This document shows positions 7,504 to 17,362 of a stretch of DNA of 39,669 nucleotides, piece after piece (the first letter of the stretch is position 1; each line of letters starts with the position of its first letter). Both the position numbers and the translations under genes were made by a program. The stretch is from Alphaproteobacteria bacterium (lineage in GTDB: Bacteria > Pseudomonadota > Alphaproteobacteria > Rhizobiales > Hyphomicrobiaceae). The stretch covers positions 1 through 39,669 of the forward strand of contig JAHJSN010000013.1 in assembly GCA_018830445.1 (NCBI GenBank), written 5' to 3'. The notes beneath the pieces are model-generated. The model saw nothing but the letters and a program-made list of their open reading frames with translations. It made no database searches and had not been told where the DNA came from.

Positions 7504-8778
7504 ATGAGCGAAATCAAGCTGGAAGACTTGAAACTCAAGTCCCCGCCCGAAATGTTAAGTTTCGCAGAAGAAGTCGGTGTCGAAAACGCCAGCACGCTGC
7601 GCAAGCAGGAGTTGATGTTCGCGACGCTGAAGCAGCTTGCGACCCAGGATGTCGAGATTATCGGCACCGGTGTCGTTGAAGTACTACAGGACGGATTTGG
7701 TTTTCTTCGCTCTCCAGATGCGAATTACCTGCCCGGTCCTGACGACATCTATATTTCACCTTCTCAGATCCGACGATTTGCTTTGCGGACCGGCGATACC
7801 GTCGAAGGCCATATTCGCAGCCCGAAGGAGGGCGAGCGTTACTTCGCGCTACTCAAGGTCAACAAGATCAACTTCGAAGAGCCTGAAGCGGTCAAGCACA
7901 AGATCCACTTCGACAACCTGACGCCGCTTTATCCGACCGAACGGCTGAACATGGAAATCCAGGACCCGACGCGGAAGGATTTCTCGCCGCGGGTGATCGA
8001 CATCGTTGCCCCGCTCGGCAAGGGCCAGCGTGGATTGATCGTGGCGCCGCCGCGGACCGGCAAGACGGTGCTGTTGCAGAACATCGCCCACTCGATCACC
8101 GCCAATCATCCAGAGTGCTATCTGATCGTCCTTTTGATCGACGAGCGGCCGGAAGAAGTGACCGACATGCAGCGCAGCGTCAAAGGCGAGGTGATCGCCT
8201 CGACCTTCGACGAACCGCCGTCGCGTCACGTTCAAGTCTCTGAAATGGTTATCGAAAAGGCGAAGCGTCTGGTCGAGCACAAGCGCGACGTGGTGATCCT
8301 GCTCGATTCCATCACGCGACTCGGCCGTGCCTACAACACTGTCGTTCCGTCATCGGGCAAGGTGCTGACCGGCGGCGTCGATTCGAACGCTTTGCAGCGT
8401 CCGAAGCGGTTCTTCGGCGCGGCGCGCAACATCGAGGAAGGCGGCTCGCTGACGATCATCGCGACGGCACTCGTCGAGACGGGTTCGCGCATGGACGAAG
8501 TGATCTTCGAAGAATTCAAGGGCACCGGTAACTCGGAAATCATCCTCGACCGCAAGGTTTCCGATAAGCGCGTGTTCCCGGCGATCGACGTTGCCCGCTC
8601 CGGCACCCGCAAGGAAGACCTGCTGGTACCGCCCGATCAGCTGAAGAAGGTCTACGTGCTGCGCCGCATCCTCAACCCGATGGGAACGATGGACGCGATC
8701 GAGTTCCTCATCGATAAACTGAAGAGCACGAAGACCAACGGCGAGTTCTTCGATTCGATGAGCATGAAAAACCAGTAG
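7504..8778 (+). CDS. rho: Transcription termination factor Rho
   Basis: Rho is a hexameric RNA-dependent ATPase that ends transcription and limits read-through. The 424-residue product begins [18 protein letters not shown], followed by the [21 protein letters not shown]-terminal helix bundle. The RNA-binding cold-shock-like domain contains [20 protein letters not shown]. The Walker A is [15 protein letters not shown], the Walker B contains [15 protein letters not shown], and the R loop is [14 protein letters not shown]. The frame is open 34 codons upstream from a TTG, but GGAG ten bases before ATG 7504 and family alignment fix this start. It stands alone behind a 284-base leader. Confidence 0.95.
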   Translation: MSEIKLEDLKLKSPPEMLSFAEEVGVENASTLRKQELMFATLKQLATQDVEIIGTGVVEVLQDGFGFLRSPDANYLPGPDDIYISPSQIRRFALRTGDTVEGHIRSPKEGERYFALLKVNKINFEEPEAVKHKIHFDNLTPLYPTERLNMEIQDPTRKDFSPRVIDIVAPLGKGQRGLIVAPPRTGKTVLLQNIAHSITANHPECYLIVLLIDERPEEVTDMQRSVKGEVIASTFDEPPSRHVQVSEMVIEKAKRLVEHKRDVVILLDSITRLGRAYNTVVPSSGKVLTGGVDSNALQRPKRFFGAARNIEEGGSLTIIATALVETGSRMDEVIFEEFKGTGNSEIILDRKVSDKRVFPAIDVARSGTRKEDLLVPPDQLKKVYVLRRILNPMGTMDAIEFLIDKLKSTKTNGEFFDSMSMKNQ

Positions 8779-8793
8779 GTTCGACTCTGCGAA

Positions 8794-8834
8794 GACTCTT
8801 GGGTCGTGCGGATTTACTTAGCGACTCAAGAGTC
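8794..8834. promoter_or_regulatory. Inverted repeat downstream of rho with clustered GANTC sites
   Basis: GACTCTTGGGTCG (8794-8806) pairs with CGACTCAAGAGTC (8822-8834) at 12 of 13 positions across a 15-base loop. No T-run follows, so it is not a classical terminator. GANTC motifs occur at 8783, 8794, 8823, 8830 and 8845: five in 67 bases. GANTC is the target of the cell-cycle methyltransferase CcrM in alphaproteobacteria. Confidence 0.6.
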
Positions 8835-8850
8835 AAGTTGTAACGACTCC

Positions 8851-8866
8851 GGTTTCACGTGAAACT
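8851..8866. other. parS centromere site 1
   Basis: The 14-base perfect palindrome GTTTCACGTGAAAC occupies 8852-8865. It equals the core of the widely conserved chromosomal parS consensus TGTTTCACGTGAAACA. ParB encoded at 17363 would load here. This is the best of three copies in the window. Confidence 0.92.
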
Positions 8867-8913
8867 TGTTGGTTTTTTCTGGCCGCTTCGGATGCCCATC
8901 GCTTTCGTTTTTT

Positions 8914-8985
8914 GGTCCACACTTCCTAAAGTCGTGTGGAGCCTGCACGGCGACATCCAGTGCCTGACAGTTCTCCGCTGCGTGG
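8914..8985. repeat. Dispersed repeat R1 (TCCACAC...GTGTGGA)
   Basis: TCCACAC (8916-8922) pairs with GTGTGGA (8934-8940). The similarity to the copy at 39376 continues for about 40 bases beyond the palindrome, through ACGGCGACATCC and a CTCCG block. Other copies are at 15654-15716 and 15731-15755. The element is short, non-coding and intergenic in all four places. Confidence 0.6.
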
Positions 8986-9012
8986 GGGCTCCAGACGCCC
9001 ACCGCTTTGTTC

Positions 9013-9043
9013 TTCGGTTGCCCACCCGGCAACCGGGCCATGA
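9013..9043. repeat. Dispersed palindrome R2 (CGGTTGCC...GGCAACCG)
   Basis: CGGTTGCC (9015-9022) pairs perfectly with GGCAACCG (9028-9035) over a five-base loop, followed by GGCCATGAC. A second copy in the same orientation is at 11373-11420. The two bracket the GNAT-mnmE segment. Confidence 0.6.
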
Positions 9044-9290
9044 CATTCCGATGGCGCTTCAGGTGCCGACCCGCACCCGCGCGCTGACAATTCTCCGCGA
9101 CGCCTTCGTTTGCCGATCACTATGTGGTCCTTGAGTGCCCTCCGCTGCGGTGGGGCCTGGACTTCCCCTCACCCCATGAGCTCCGCTTTTTTGGGGGGGA
9201 TTTTCCGTTCTTTCAGGTGGCAACTGTCGGGAGTTCTATCTGAGGCTTGATTGGATCCCCGGTTCGTACCGATCGATGCGTCCGCCTACA

Positions 9291-9818
9291 TCAAGGCCCC
9301 CAAAGTTCCTTTTGCATCCACAAATCTGGGAGGTGGAGGGTGCCGGGGGGGAGCGGGGTGGGATCGCCAAGAGAGACTGATTGCCAGGCCCCCTGCCATT
9401 CGGCAGGCAGCTTGTAGGGTGGCGTGACGTTCGCTTCCGGCGAGGAGCCGAAGCGCCTGTAATATTCGGGATCTCCCAGCAAAAGTACGTGGCCGATGCA
9501 TTCGCTTTTCAACCGGCTGAAGCCGTCGCGAAGAACCGCGCTGCCGATCCCTTTTTTCTGCGAGGCGGGTGCAACGGCGAGCGGTCCCAGGAGTGCGGTG
9601 CGTGAAGTGTGACCGTCGATGCTGCATTTCGTGAAGACGACATGGGCGATGAGCGCAGCGTCTAACGTTGCGACCAGGGACAGGACATCGCTACGACCGG
9701 CAAGAAGCGCACGCACGAGAAGCAGGAGGTCTTCGTCCGGAAATGCCGCGCGATAGAGGTCTTCAATGGCAGGAAGATCGTCCGGGAGGCTGTTGCGGAT
9801 TTCGACGCCATCGATCAT
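9291..9818 (-). CDS. GNAT family N-acetyltransferase (YhbS-like)
   Basis: The 175-residue protein has the GNAT acetyl-CoA site LGPLAVAPASQKKGIGSAVL at about residues 76-95, matching the V/A-x-P-xxQxxGIGxxL pattern. VLLLGDPEYYRRFGSS follows at about residues 111-126, which is typical of the YhbS-like branch (COG3153). Its acetyl acceptor is unknown. It lies downstream of mnmE on the same strand after a 123-base gap packed with palindromic repeats. It is not part of the usual origin-region gene set, which suggests a local insertion or rearrangement. Confidence 0.85.
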   Translation of the reverse strand: MIDGVEIRNSLPDDLPAIEDLYRAAFPDEDLLLLVRALLAGRSDVLSLVATLDAALIAHVVFTKCSIDGHTSRTALLGPLAVAPASQKKGIGSAVLRDGFSRLKSECIGHVLLLGDPEYYRRFGSSPEANVTPPYKLPAEWQGAWQSVSLGDPTPLPPGTLHLPDLWMQKELWGP

Positions 9819-9862
9819 TTCAGCATTGGTTCCTCATGCATGCTCCCACCAGCACTTCTGAG

Positions 9863-9889
9863 CCCAACATTCGGCAAGCCGATGTTGGG
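9863..9889. repeat. Palindrome R3 variant (CCCAACAT...ATGTTGGG)
   Basis: CCCAACAT (9863-9870) pairs with ATGTTGGG (9882-9889), with an inner CGGC/GCCG stem around AA. It sits 26 bases before the next R3 copy. Compared with the copies at 9915 and 18460, both sides of the stem differ while pairing is kept. Confidence 0.65.
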
Positions 9890-9914
9890 GGCGCAAGCTT
9901 GTGTTCTTCACTCC

Positions 9915-9937
9915 TCAACACTGCGCAAGCTTGTGTT
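9915..9937. repeat. Palindrome R3 (CAACAC...GTGTTG)
   Basis: The block CAACACTGCGCAAGCTTG continues to GTGTTG at 9937 and abuts the mnmE stop codon (9942-9944). The same 23 bases occur in reverse complement at 15673-15695. The 3' half GCGCAAGCTTGTGTT is repeated directly at 9891-9905. Confidence 0.7.
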
Positions 9938-9941
9938 GGAT

Positions 9942-11327
9942 TTACTTCCCGATGCAGAACCTTCCGAAGACCTGGTCGAGGATGTCTTCGGGGTCGATGC
10001 GGCCGGTGATGCGGCCGAGTGAGTCGGCGGCGAGGCGCAGGTCTTCGGCGCGCAGTTCGATTTCCGGGGCGCCTTGCAGGAACCGGGAAACGTGTTCGAG
10101 GCAATCGCCCAAGTGACGGCGGTGGCGGGCCTGCGTGATGACGCCGTCAGCTTGCGCGCCTTCGGTCGATCTGGCGGCTTCCGCCGCGATGGACGCGACA
10201 AGCGTTTCGAGGCCGGTGCCTGTTTTCGCGGAGATGGGAGTCTCAATTGAAGCGTGCTTGGATCCCCGCCTTCGCGGGGATGACGTAGGTGCGGTGTCGG
10301 TGTTGGGAACAAGTAAGTCGCATTTGTTGGCGACGACGATTGTCGGTTTGTCTTCCAGTTCCTTGGGCAAGGCATCGGGCTTCCCCTGAGACGAAGCATC
10401 GATCACCCAGAGAACGAGGTGCGCATCTTGAGCACGCGCCAGTGTGCGGCGGATGCCCTCCTGTTCGATCTCTCCGGCGGCCTCGCGCAATCCGGCGGTA
10501 TCGGTGACGATGACCGGCAAGCCTCCCAGATCGAGGCGGACTTCTATCGTGTCGCGGGTGGTGCCGGCCTCGCTTGAGACGATCGCCACATCGCGGCGGG
10601 CAAGCGCGTTGAGAAGGCTCGATTTGCCAACGTTTGGGGCTCCGGCGAGGACGACCTTGAAGCCGTCACGGAGGATCTCGCCACGATGGCAATCGTCGAG
10701 ATGGCCGGCGATCTCCGCGGCAAGCGCCGCGATGCGCTTTTCGGCCTGGGCGACAGCATTGTCGGAGACGTCGGCTTCATCGGAAAAGTCGATTGCAGCT
10801 TCCACCAGCGACATGGCTTCGATGAGGGCGGTACGCCACTTTTCGGTTCGCTGCGAAAGAGCACCTTCGGCCTGGTTCAATGCCTGGCGGCGCTGGGCTT
10901 CGGTTTCGGCGTCGATCAGGTCGGCGAGGCCTTCGGCCTGGGCGAGGTCGAGCTTGCCGTTGTGGAAGGCGCGCATGGCAAACTCGCCCGGTTCGGCAAG
11001 GCGGCAGCGGGGCAGGTTTCCAAGGGCGGAGAGGAGTGCCACGATAACCGCGCGGCCGCCGTGGACCTGGAACTCGGCGATATCCTCGCCGGTGAAGGTG
11101 CCGGGGGAGGGAAAGTAGAGCACCAGACCGCGGTCGATGAGGGTGCCGTCGGTTGGGTGCAGGAGTCGGCGCAGCACCGCCTGGCGCGGGGGCGGCAACG
11201 CTCCGCAGAGCGTTTCGACAGCGGTTGCGGTTTGGGGGCCGGACAGGCGGATCACGGCGACGCCGGCGCGTCCGGGTGCGCTGGAGAGAGCAAAAATCGT
11301 GTCCGCAGAGGTTGAAGTCGACGCCAT
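9942..11327 (-). CDS. mnmE: tRNA uridine-5-carboxymethylaminomethyl(34) synthesis GTPase
   Basis: MnmE works with MnmG to modify wobble uridine 34 of tRNAs. The 461-residue product has the N-terminal tetrahydrofolate-binding domain (1-118), a helical domain, and a G domain. The G domain carries GAPNVGKSSLL (229-239, G1), TTRDT (G2), DTAGL (276-280, G3) and NKCD (334-337, G4). The C-terminus is the essential FCIGK with its catalytic Cys. Residues 342-362, between NKCD and the SAK loop, are an insertion whose SSPRRRGS core is encoded by a palindromic element. Unlike in most relatives, the gene runs opposite to rho and mnmG. Confidence 0.95.
   Translation of the reverse strand: MASTSTSADTIFALSSAPGRAGVAVIRLSGPQTATAVETLCGALPPPRQAVLRRLLHPTDGTLIDRGLVLYFPSPGTFTGEDIAEFQVHGGRAVIVALLSALGNLPRCRLAEPGEFAMRAFHNGKLDLAQAEGLADLIDAETEAQRRQALNQAEGALSQRTEKWRTALIEAMSLVEAAIDFSDEADVSDNAVAQAEKRIAALAAEIAGHLDDCHRGEILRDGFKVVLAGAPNVGKSSLLNALARRDVAIVSSEAGTTRDTIEVRLDLGGLPVIVTDTAGLREAAGEIEQEGIRRTLARAQDAHLVLWVIDASSQGKPDALPKELEDKPTIVVANKCDLLVPNTDTAPTSSPRRRGSKHASIETPISAKTGTGLETLVASIAAEAARSTEGAQADGVITQARHRRHLGDCLEHVSRFLQGAPEIELRAEDLRLAADSLGRITGRIDPEDILDQVFGRFCIGK
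10257..10285. repeat. RPE-like palindromic element inserted in frame in mnmE
   Basis: ATCCCCGC (10262-10269) pairs perfectly with GCGGGGAT (10274-10281) over the loop CTTC, flanked by CTTGG and GACG. This is the widespread bacterial repeat of the form TGGATCCCCGC...GCGGGGATGACG. It encodes SSPRRRGS of MnmE (residues 349-356) without breaking the frame. Confidence 0.85.
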
Positions 11328-11372
11328 GAGCCTCGATTACAGGGTTACAACGTAGTTGCGCAACATTGTTTC

Positions 11373-11420
11373 TTGGCCCTTCGGTTGCCCACTGCGCAAC
11401 CGGGCCATGACGATCCTCCG
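11373..11420. repeat. Dispersed palindrome R2, second copy
   Basis: CGGTTGC (11382-11388) pairs with GCAACCG (11396-11402), with outer TGGCCC and GGGCCA. The right flank reads CATGACGATCCTCCG. The copy at 9013 shares the core and CGGGCCATGAC, and the region at 39423 shares GACGATCCTCCG. It lies between mnmE and the DUF255 gene. Confidence 0.6.
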
Positions 11421-11464
11421 AACTGAGGGGGATAATTCTTGAGTGAGAGAAACGGAGATCCGAC

Positions 11465-13504
<2,040 letters not shown>

Positions 13505-13521
13505 CCAACGGTTAGAGTGAA

Positions 13522-13537
13522 TGTTTCACGTGAATCA
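13522..13537. other. parS centromere site 2
   Basis: TGTTTCACGTGAATCA matches the parS consensus TGTTTCACGTGAAACA at 15 of 16 bases. It lies 18 bases after the DUF255 stop codon, in a 270-base gap with no gene. Confidence 0.85.
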
Positions 13538-13677
13538 TGAGTTTAGGCGCGCGAATTGAAGTTGTTGCGAATTCGGTTGGAGTGACTGCCGATCTGTTGT
13601 TCTCGATCAAAGGCATGGTTGCGGGCAATGGTCATCAGGCGTCGGGGGTTCCAGACGACCAGATCGCTGCTTCCGGC

Positions 13678-13693
13678 TGTTTCACGTGAATCA
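13678..13693. other. parS centromere site 3
   Basis: TGTTTCACGTGAATCA is identical to site 2, with the same A-to-T difference from the consensus, 156 bases downstream and just before mnmG. The shared variant suggests a local duplication or selection for that form. Confidence 0.85.
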
Positions 13694-13774
13694 TTTGTCA
13701 ATCCATCGGCTCGTTCTTAGATGTGGAAGAAGTGAGACCCTTGCCGTTGGGCGGGCCGGTGATAAGACGAAGCC

Positions 13775-15643
13775 ATGACCGAGCGATTTGACGTCATTGT
13801 TGTCGGGGGCGGGCACGCAGGCTGCGAAGCAGCGGCGGCGGCTGCGCGGATGGGCGCGCGGACGGCACTGGTTACGCACCGCGCCGACACGATCGGCGAG
13901 ATGTCGTGCAATCCGGCCATCGGCGGGCTCGGCAAGGGGCATCTGGTCCGTGAGATCGATGCACTCGACGGGCTGATGGGCCGGGTGGCCGACAAGGCGG
14001 GAATCCAGTTCCGATTGCTCAATCGCTCGAAGGGGCCGGCGGTTCAGGGGCCGCGGACCCAGGCGGACCGGAAACTCTACCGGGAGGCAATGCAGGCCGA
14101 GATCGCGGCGATCGCCAACCTTTTCGTGGTCGAAGGCGGCGTCGAGGACCTCATTGTCGAAGGCGGGAAGGTCGCCGGAGTGGTGACGGGTGACGGGCGC
14201 CTATTGCAGTCGGGTGCCGTCGTGCTGACCACGGGAACGTTCCTCAACGGGCTCATTCATCTGGGAGATCAGCGGATTCCTGCTGGGCGGGCCGGGGAAG
14301 CACCGGCGCTGAAACTCTCCGACAGGCTCTATGGGCTGGGGCTCGAAATGGGCCGGCTCAAGACCGGGACGCCGGCGCGGCTCGTTTCCTCGTCGATCGA
14401 CTGGGCGTCGCTGGAAATGCAGGCTGCCGACGATGAACCGGTGCCGCTGTCGTTTCTGACGGAGCGGATCACGACGCCGCAGATTGCCTGCGGGATCACG
14501 CGGACGACCGAAGAAACCCACGCGATCATAGAAGCCAACCTGTCGAGATCGCCGTTGTATTCGGGTGCGATCACAAGTGTCGGCCCGCGGTACTGCCCAT
14601 CCATCGAGGACAAGGTGGTGCGGTTCGCGGACCGGACATCGCACCAGGTGTTCCTGGAGCCGGAAGGACTCGACGACGAACTCGTTTATCCGAATGGTGT
14701 TTCCACTTCGCTGCCAGCCGCAGTGCAGGAAGAGTTCCTGCGCACCATGCCGGGGCTGGAGAAGGTCGAGATCCGGCGGCACGGCTATGCCATCGAATAC
14801 GACTACGTCGATCCGCGTGCGCTCAACCCGACGCTGGAAGTCAAAGTGCTGCCGGGGCTTTATCTTGCCGGGCAGATCAATGGGACGACCGGATACGAGG
14901 AAGCCGGTGCGCAGGGCCTGCTCGCCGGTCTCAACGCGGCCTTCAAGGCATCCGGTTCGCAGCGGGACTTGATCGTTTCGCGGGCCGACGGCTATGTCGG
15001 CGTGATGATCGACGATCTCGTCTGCCGTGGCGTTTCGGAGCCCTACCGGATGTTTACATCGCGGGCGGAATTCCGGCTGAAGCTTCGCGCGGACAATGCC
15101 GATCAGCGGCTGACGCCGTTCGGGCTTGCCGCCGGGTGCATTGGGCGGGAGCGCCGCAGTTCCTTTGAAGCGAAGACGTTGGCGCTGGACGACGGCCGGG
15201 CGCTGCTGGAGCGGTTGTCGATTACGCCCAACCAGGGCGAGCGGCATGGACTCCAGCTCAACAAGGACGGACGGCGGCGGTCGGCGTTCGACCTCCTGTC
15301 CCTGGCGGAAATCACGGTTGATCAGCTGAAACCGATCTGGCCGGAGCTTGCGGGCCTCGATCCTCGGATCGCCGGGCAGCTTGCGATCGATGCACGCTAT
15401 TCGTCCTACGTGCGCCGCCAGGATCAAGACGTGGCGGCGTTGAAGCGGGATGCGGAGATGCGCATTCCGGAGGATTTCAGCTTTTCGGGTCTATCGGGGC
15501 TGTCGAATGAACTGAGGTCGAAGCTGGAGAAGCACCGTCCCGTATCGCTGACGCAGGCGCAGCGGATCGACGGGATGACGCCGGCGGCCTTGATGCTTCT
15601 GGCTGCGCATATCAAGAAGCGGATCTCCAAGGCTTCGGCGTAA
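13775..15643 (+). CDS. mnmG: tRNA uridine-5-carboxymethylaminomethyl(34) synthesis enzyme MnmG
   Basis: MnmG (GidA) is the FAD- and NADH-dependent partner of MnmE in U34 modification. The 622-residue product opens with the dinucleotide fold [20 protein letters not shown]. It continues with the GidA signatures [20 protein letters not shown] (residues 47-66), [16 protein letters not shown] and [18 protein letters not shown]. The C-terminal helical MnmE- and tRNA-binding part includes [20 protein letters not shown]. It is complete. A parS site lies 82 bases before its start. Confidence 0.96.
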   Translation: MTERFDVIVVGGGHAGCEAAAAAARMGARTALVTHRADTIGEMSCNPAIGGLGKGHLVREIDALDGLMGRVADKAGIQFRLLNRSKGPAVQGPRTQADRKLYREAMQAEIAAIANLFVVEGGVEDLIVEGGKVAGVVTGDGRLLQSGAVVLTTGTFLNGLIHLGDQRIPAGRAGEAPALKLSDRLYGLGLEMGRLKTGTPARLVSSSIDWASLEMQAADDEPVPLSFLTERITTPQIACGITRTTEETHAIIEANLSRSPLYSGAITSVGPRYCPSIEDKVVRFADRTSHQVFLEPEGLDDELVYPNGVSTSLPAAVQEEFLRTMPGLEKVEIRRHGYAIEYDYVDPRALNPTLEVKVLPGLYLAGQINGTTGYEEAGAQGLLAGLNAAFKASGSQRDLIVSRADGYVGVMIDDLVCRGVSEPYRMFTSRAEFRLKLRADNADQRLTPFGLAAGCIGRERRSSFEAKTLALDDGRALLERLSITPNQGERHGLQLNKDGRRRSAFDLLSLAEITVDQLKPIWPELAGLDPRIAGQLAIDARYSSYVRRQDQDVAALKRDAEMRIPEDFSFSGLSGLSNELRSKLEKHRPVSLTQAQRIDGMTPAALMLLAAHIKKRISKASA

Positions 15644-15653
15644 TGCTTCTATC

Positions 15654-15716
15654 GGTCCACACCTCCTCTGCTCAACACAAGCTTGCGCAGTGTTGACGTG
15701 CTGAAGTCGTGTGGAG
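15654..15716. repeat. R1 repeat interrupted by an R3 palindrome (nested)
   Basis: The R1 arms TCCACAC (15656-15662) and GTGTGGA (15709-15715) are here separated by 46 bases instead of the 11 seen at 8914. The extra sequence contains the complete R3 palindrome in reverse orientation (15673-15695). The likely history is an R3 element inserted into an R1 element. Confidence 0.65.
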
Positions 15717-15730
15717 GTTGGTTTTTTGGT

Positions 15731-15755
15731 TCCACACTTCCCAGGGTCGTGTGGA
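15731..15755. repeat. R1 repeat abutting the rsmG start
   Basis: TCCACAC (15731-15737) pairs with GTGTGGA (15749-15755) around TTCCCAGGGTC. It is almost the same as the 39376 copy in its loop. The right arm and its flank GTGGAGACGGGG lie 6-19 bases before the rsmG ATG and may supply its ribosome binding site. Confidence 0.6.
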
Positions 15756-15768
15756 GACGGGGTCTGCC

Positions 15769-16425
15769 ATGCCGTCCAGGATCACAGGTCCCAAGGACTT
15801 TCAAGCACGGTTCGGGGTCTCAAACGAGACGATCGAGCGCCTCGCCACCTATGAGAACCTCCTCAGGCAGTGGCAGAGGAAAATAAATCTGGTCGCGCCG
15901 AGCACGCTCGATGATATCTGGCACCGGCATTTCGCGGATAGCGCGCAGCTCCTCGAACTTGCGCCCGGAGCAGCCCGAAAATGGGTCGATCTGGGTTCAG
16001 GGGCCGGATTTCCCGGGCTCGTCCTGGCAATTTTGCGGGCCGGTCGAGGTCTCGAATCGGACCGCGAACCACATATGCTCATCGAGAGCGATCAGAGAAA
16101 GGCCGCTTTCCTTGGGGAAATTGCCAGAAAGACGTCGGTTGCTGTGGACATCGTCGTCTCGCGAATCGAGTTATCCTCGACTCAGGGTAGATACAAATCA
16201 GTAGATGTCGTCTCGGCGCGGGCGTTGGCGCCTCTCGATCGGTTGATCGGTCTGTCGGAACCGTTGTTCGGACCGCAGACACGGGGCCTGTTCCTCAAGG
16301 GCCGCGACGTCGCCCAGGAGGTCGAGGCTGCCAGGGTGAATTGGTCGTTTGAGTGCCAACTCGTCGAGAGCCTGACAGATGTTGAAGCGCGTATTGCTGT
16401 TGTGAGTCGTCCTGAAGCAAAATAG
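15769..16425 (+). CDS. rsmG: 16S rRNA (guanine-527-N7) methyltransferase
   Basis: RsmG (GidB) methylates G527 of 16S rRNA using S-adenosylmethionine. The 218-residue product has YENLLRQWQRKINLVAPSTL, HFADSAQLLELAPG, and the SAM-binding motif WVDLGSGAGFPGLVLAI (about residues 72-88). VVSARALAPLDRLIGLSEPL and LFLKGRD follow. The frame is open 20 codons upstream into repeat DNA, but the ATG at 15769 matches the family N-terminus. It follows mnmG and precedes parA by 15 bases, the conserved order near origins. Confidence 0.94.
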   Translation: MPSRITGPKDFQARFGVSNETIERLATYENLLRQWQRKINLVAPSTLDDIWHRHFADSAQLLELAPGAARKWVDLGSGAGFPGLVLAILRAGRGLESDREPHMLIESDQRKAAFLGEIARKTSVAVDIVVSRIELSSTQGRYKSVDVVSARALAPLDRLIGLSEPLFGPQTRGLFLKGRDVAQEVEAARVNWSFECQLVESLTDVEARIAVVSRPEAK

Positions 16426-16440
16426 CGAAGGATAACAGCC

Positions 16441-17274
16441 GTGACAGGCGCAACCATTACCGGCATCAGGCCGCGAGTTCTCGCTGTCGCCAACCAGAAG
16501 GGCGGCGTCGGGAAAACGACGACGGCCATTAACCTCTCGACGGCGCTGGTGGCGGTCGGCGAGCGGGTTCTCGTCATCGATTTCGATTCGCAAGGGAATG
16601 CCTCGACCGGGCTCGGCATAGAACCGGCAAGCCGCATCAAGACCTCGTACGGGGTCATGCTGGGGGAAACCAGCCTTGCGGACGCAGCCATGCCGACCGC
16701 GGTGCCAGGGCTTGCGGTGGTGCCGGCAAACGCCGACCTGGTCGGCCTCGAAGCAGCACTCGTCAATGAAGCCGACAGGCCGTACAGGCTACGCGATGCG
16801 GTCGTCGAACTGATGCGGCGATGCCAGGCAATGCCGGCGGAGGAGGCTTATACATACATTATGATCGACTGCCCGCCGTCGGTGAATATCCTGACCCTCA
16901 ATGCGATGACGGCGGCCGATGCGGTGCTGGTGCCGGTGCAGTGCGAATACTTTGCGCTCGAAGGTATTGCCCAGTTCAAGGAAACCATCGATCAGATCCG
17001 GGCCAGCCTCAATCCGGCGCTCGAAATCCAAGGCGTGGTGCTGACGATGCACGACGCGCGAACGTCGCTTTCAAGGGAAGTCGCCGAGAACGTGCGGGAG
17101 TTCTTCGGGCCGAAGGTCTATAATACCGTTATTCCGCGAAATACGCGGGTTGCCGAGGCACCCTCCCACGGCAAGCCGCTACTGCTCTACGATTACGAAT
17201 GTGCCGGGAGTCAGGCGTATATCCGGCTTGCGACCGAAATCATCGAACGCGAACGGCAATACAAGGCGGCCTGA
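16441..17274 (+). CDS. parA: Chromosome partitioning ATPase ParA
   Basis: ParA is a nucleoid-binding ATPase that moves ParB-parS complexes and so segregates replicated origins. The 277-residue product has the deviant Walker A ANQKGGVGKTTTAINLSTAL (about residues 17-36), VLVIDFDSQGNASTGLG (A'), and IMIDCPPSVNILTLNAM (Walker B). The conserved VLTMHDARTSLSREV and VIPRNTRVAEAPSHG blocks follow. There is no N-terminal helix-turn-helix, as expected for chromosomal ParA. The start is GTG. It is transcribed with rsmG and parB. Confidence 0.96.
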   Translation: MTGATITGIRPRVLAVANQKGGVGKTTTAINLSTALVAVGERVLVIDFDSQGNASTGLGIEPASRIKTSYGVMLGETSLADAAMPTAVPGLAVVPANADLVGLEAALVNEADRPYRLRDAVVELMRRCQAMPAEEAYTYIMIDCPPSVNILTLNAMTAADAVLVPVQCEYFALEGIAQFKETIDQIRASLNPALEIQGVVLTMHDARTSLSREVAENVREFFGPKVYNTVIPRNTRVAEAPSHGKPLLLYDYECAGSQAYIRLATEIIERERQYKAA

Positions 17275-17362
17275 GGCTTCGGTGAAGAGAAAGTCGAACT
17301 TGCGCTGCTGGCGGCCTCAACGAGGTGCGCCAGCGGTGTGATTCATGGAGGGGGGCATTGGC

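Larger units (their letters stand above)
8779..9290. other. 512-base gene-free zone after rho with parS, GANTC cluster and repeats
   Basis: No credible gene is present. The zone holds, in order, a 13-bp hairpin with five GANTC motifs (8783-8849), a parS site (8851-8866), a TCCACAC/GTGTGGA repeat (8914-8940), a CGGTTGCC palindrome (9015-9035), and several degenerate copies of a TTCTCCGCTGCG-like block near 8964, 9084 and 9136. A short open frame at 8859-9134 has no recognisable content and runs through the repeats. Confidence 0.6.

Noticed and set aside
8859-9134. Open frames on both strands after rho
   Set aside because: They run through parS and dispersed repeats and show no protein-like conservation or motifs.
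14201-15427. 408-codon open frame on the minus strand
   Set aside because: It lies wholly inside mnmG, which has complete family motifs on the plus strand. High GC content gives long antisense frames; the translation is Arg/Pro/His-rich and without motifs.
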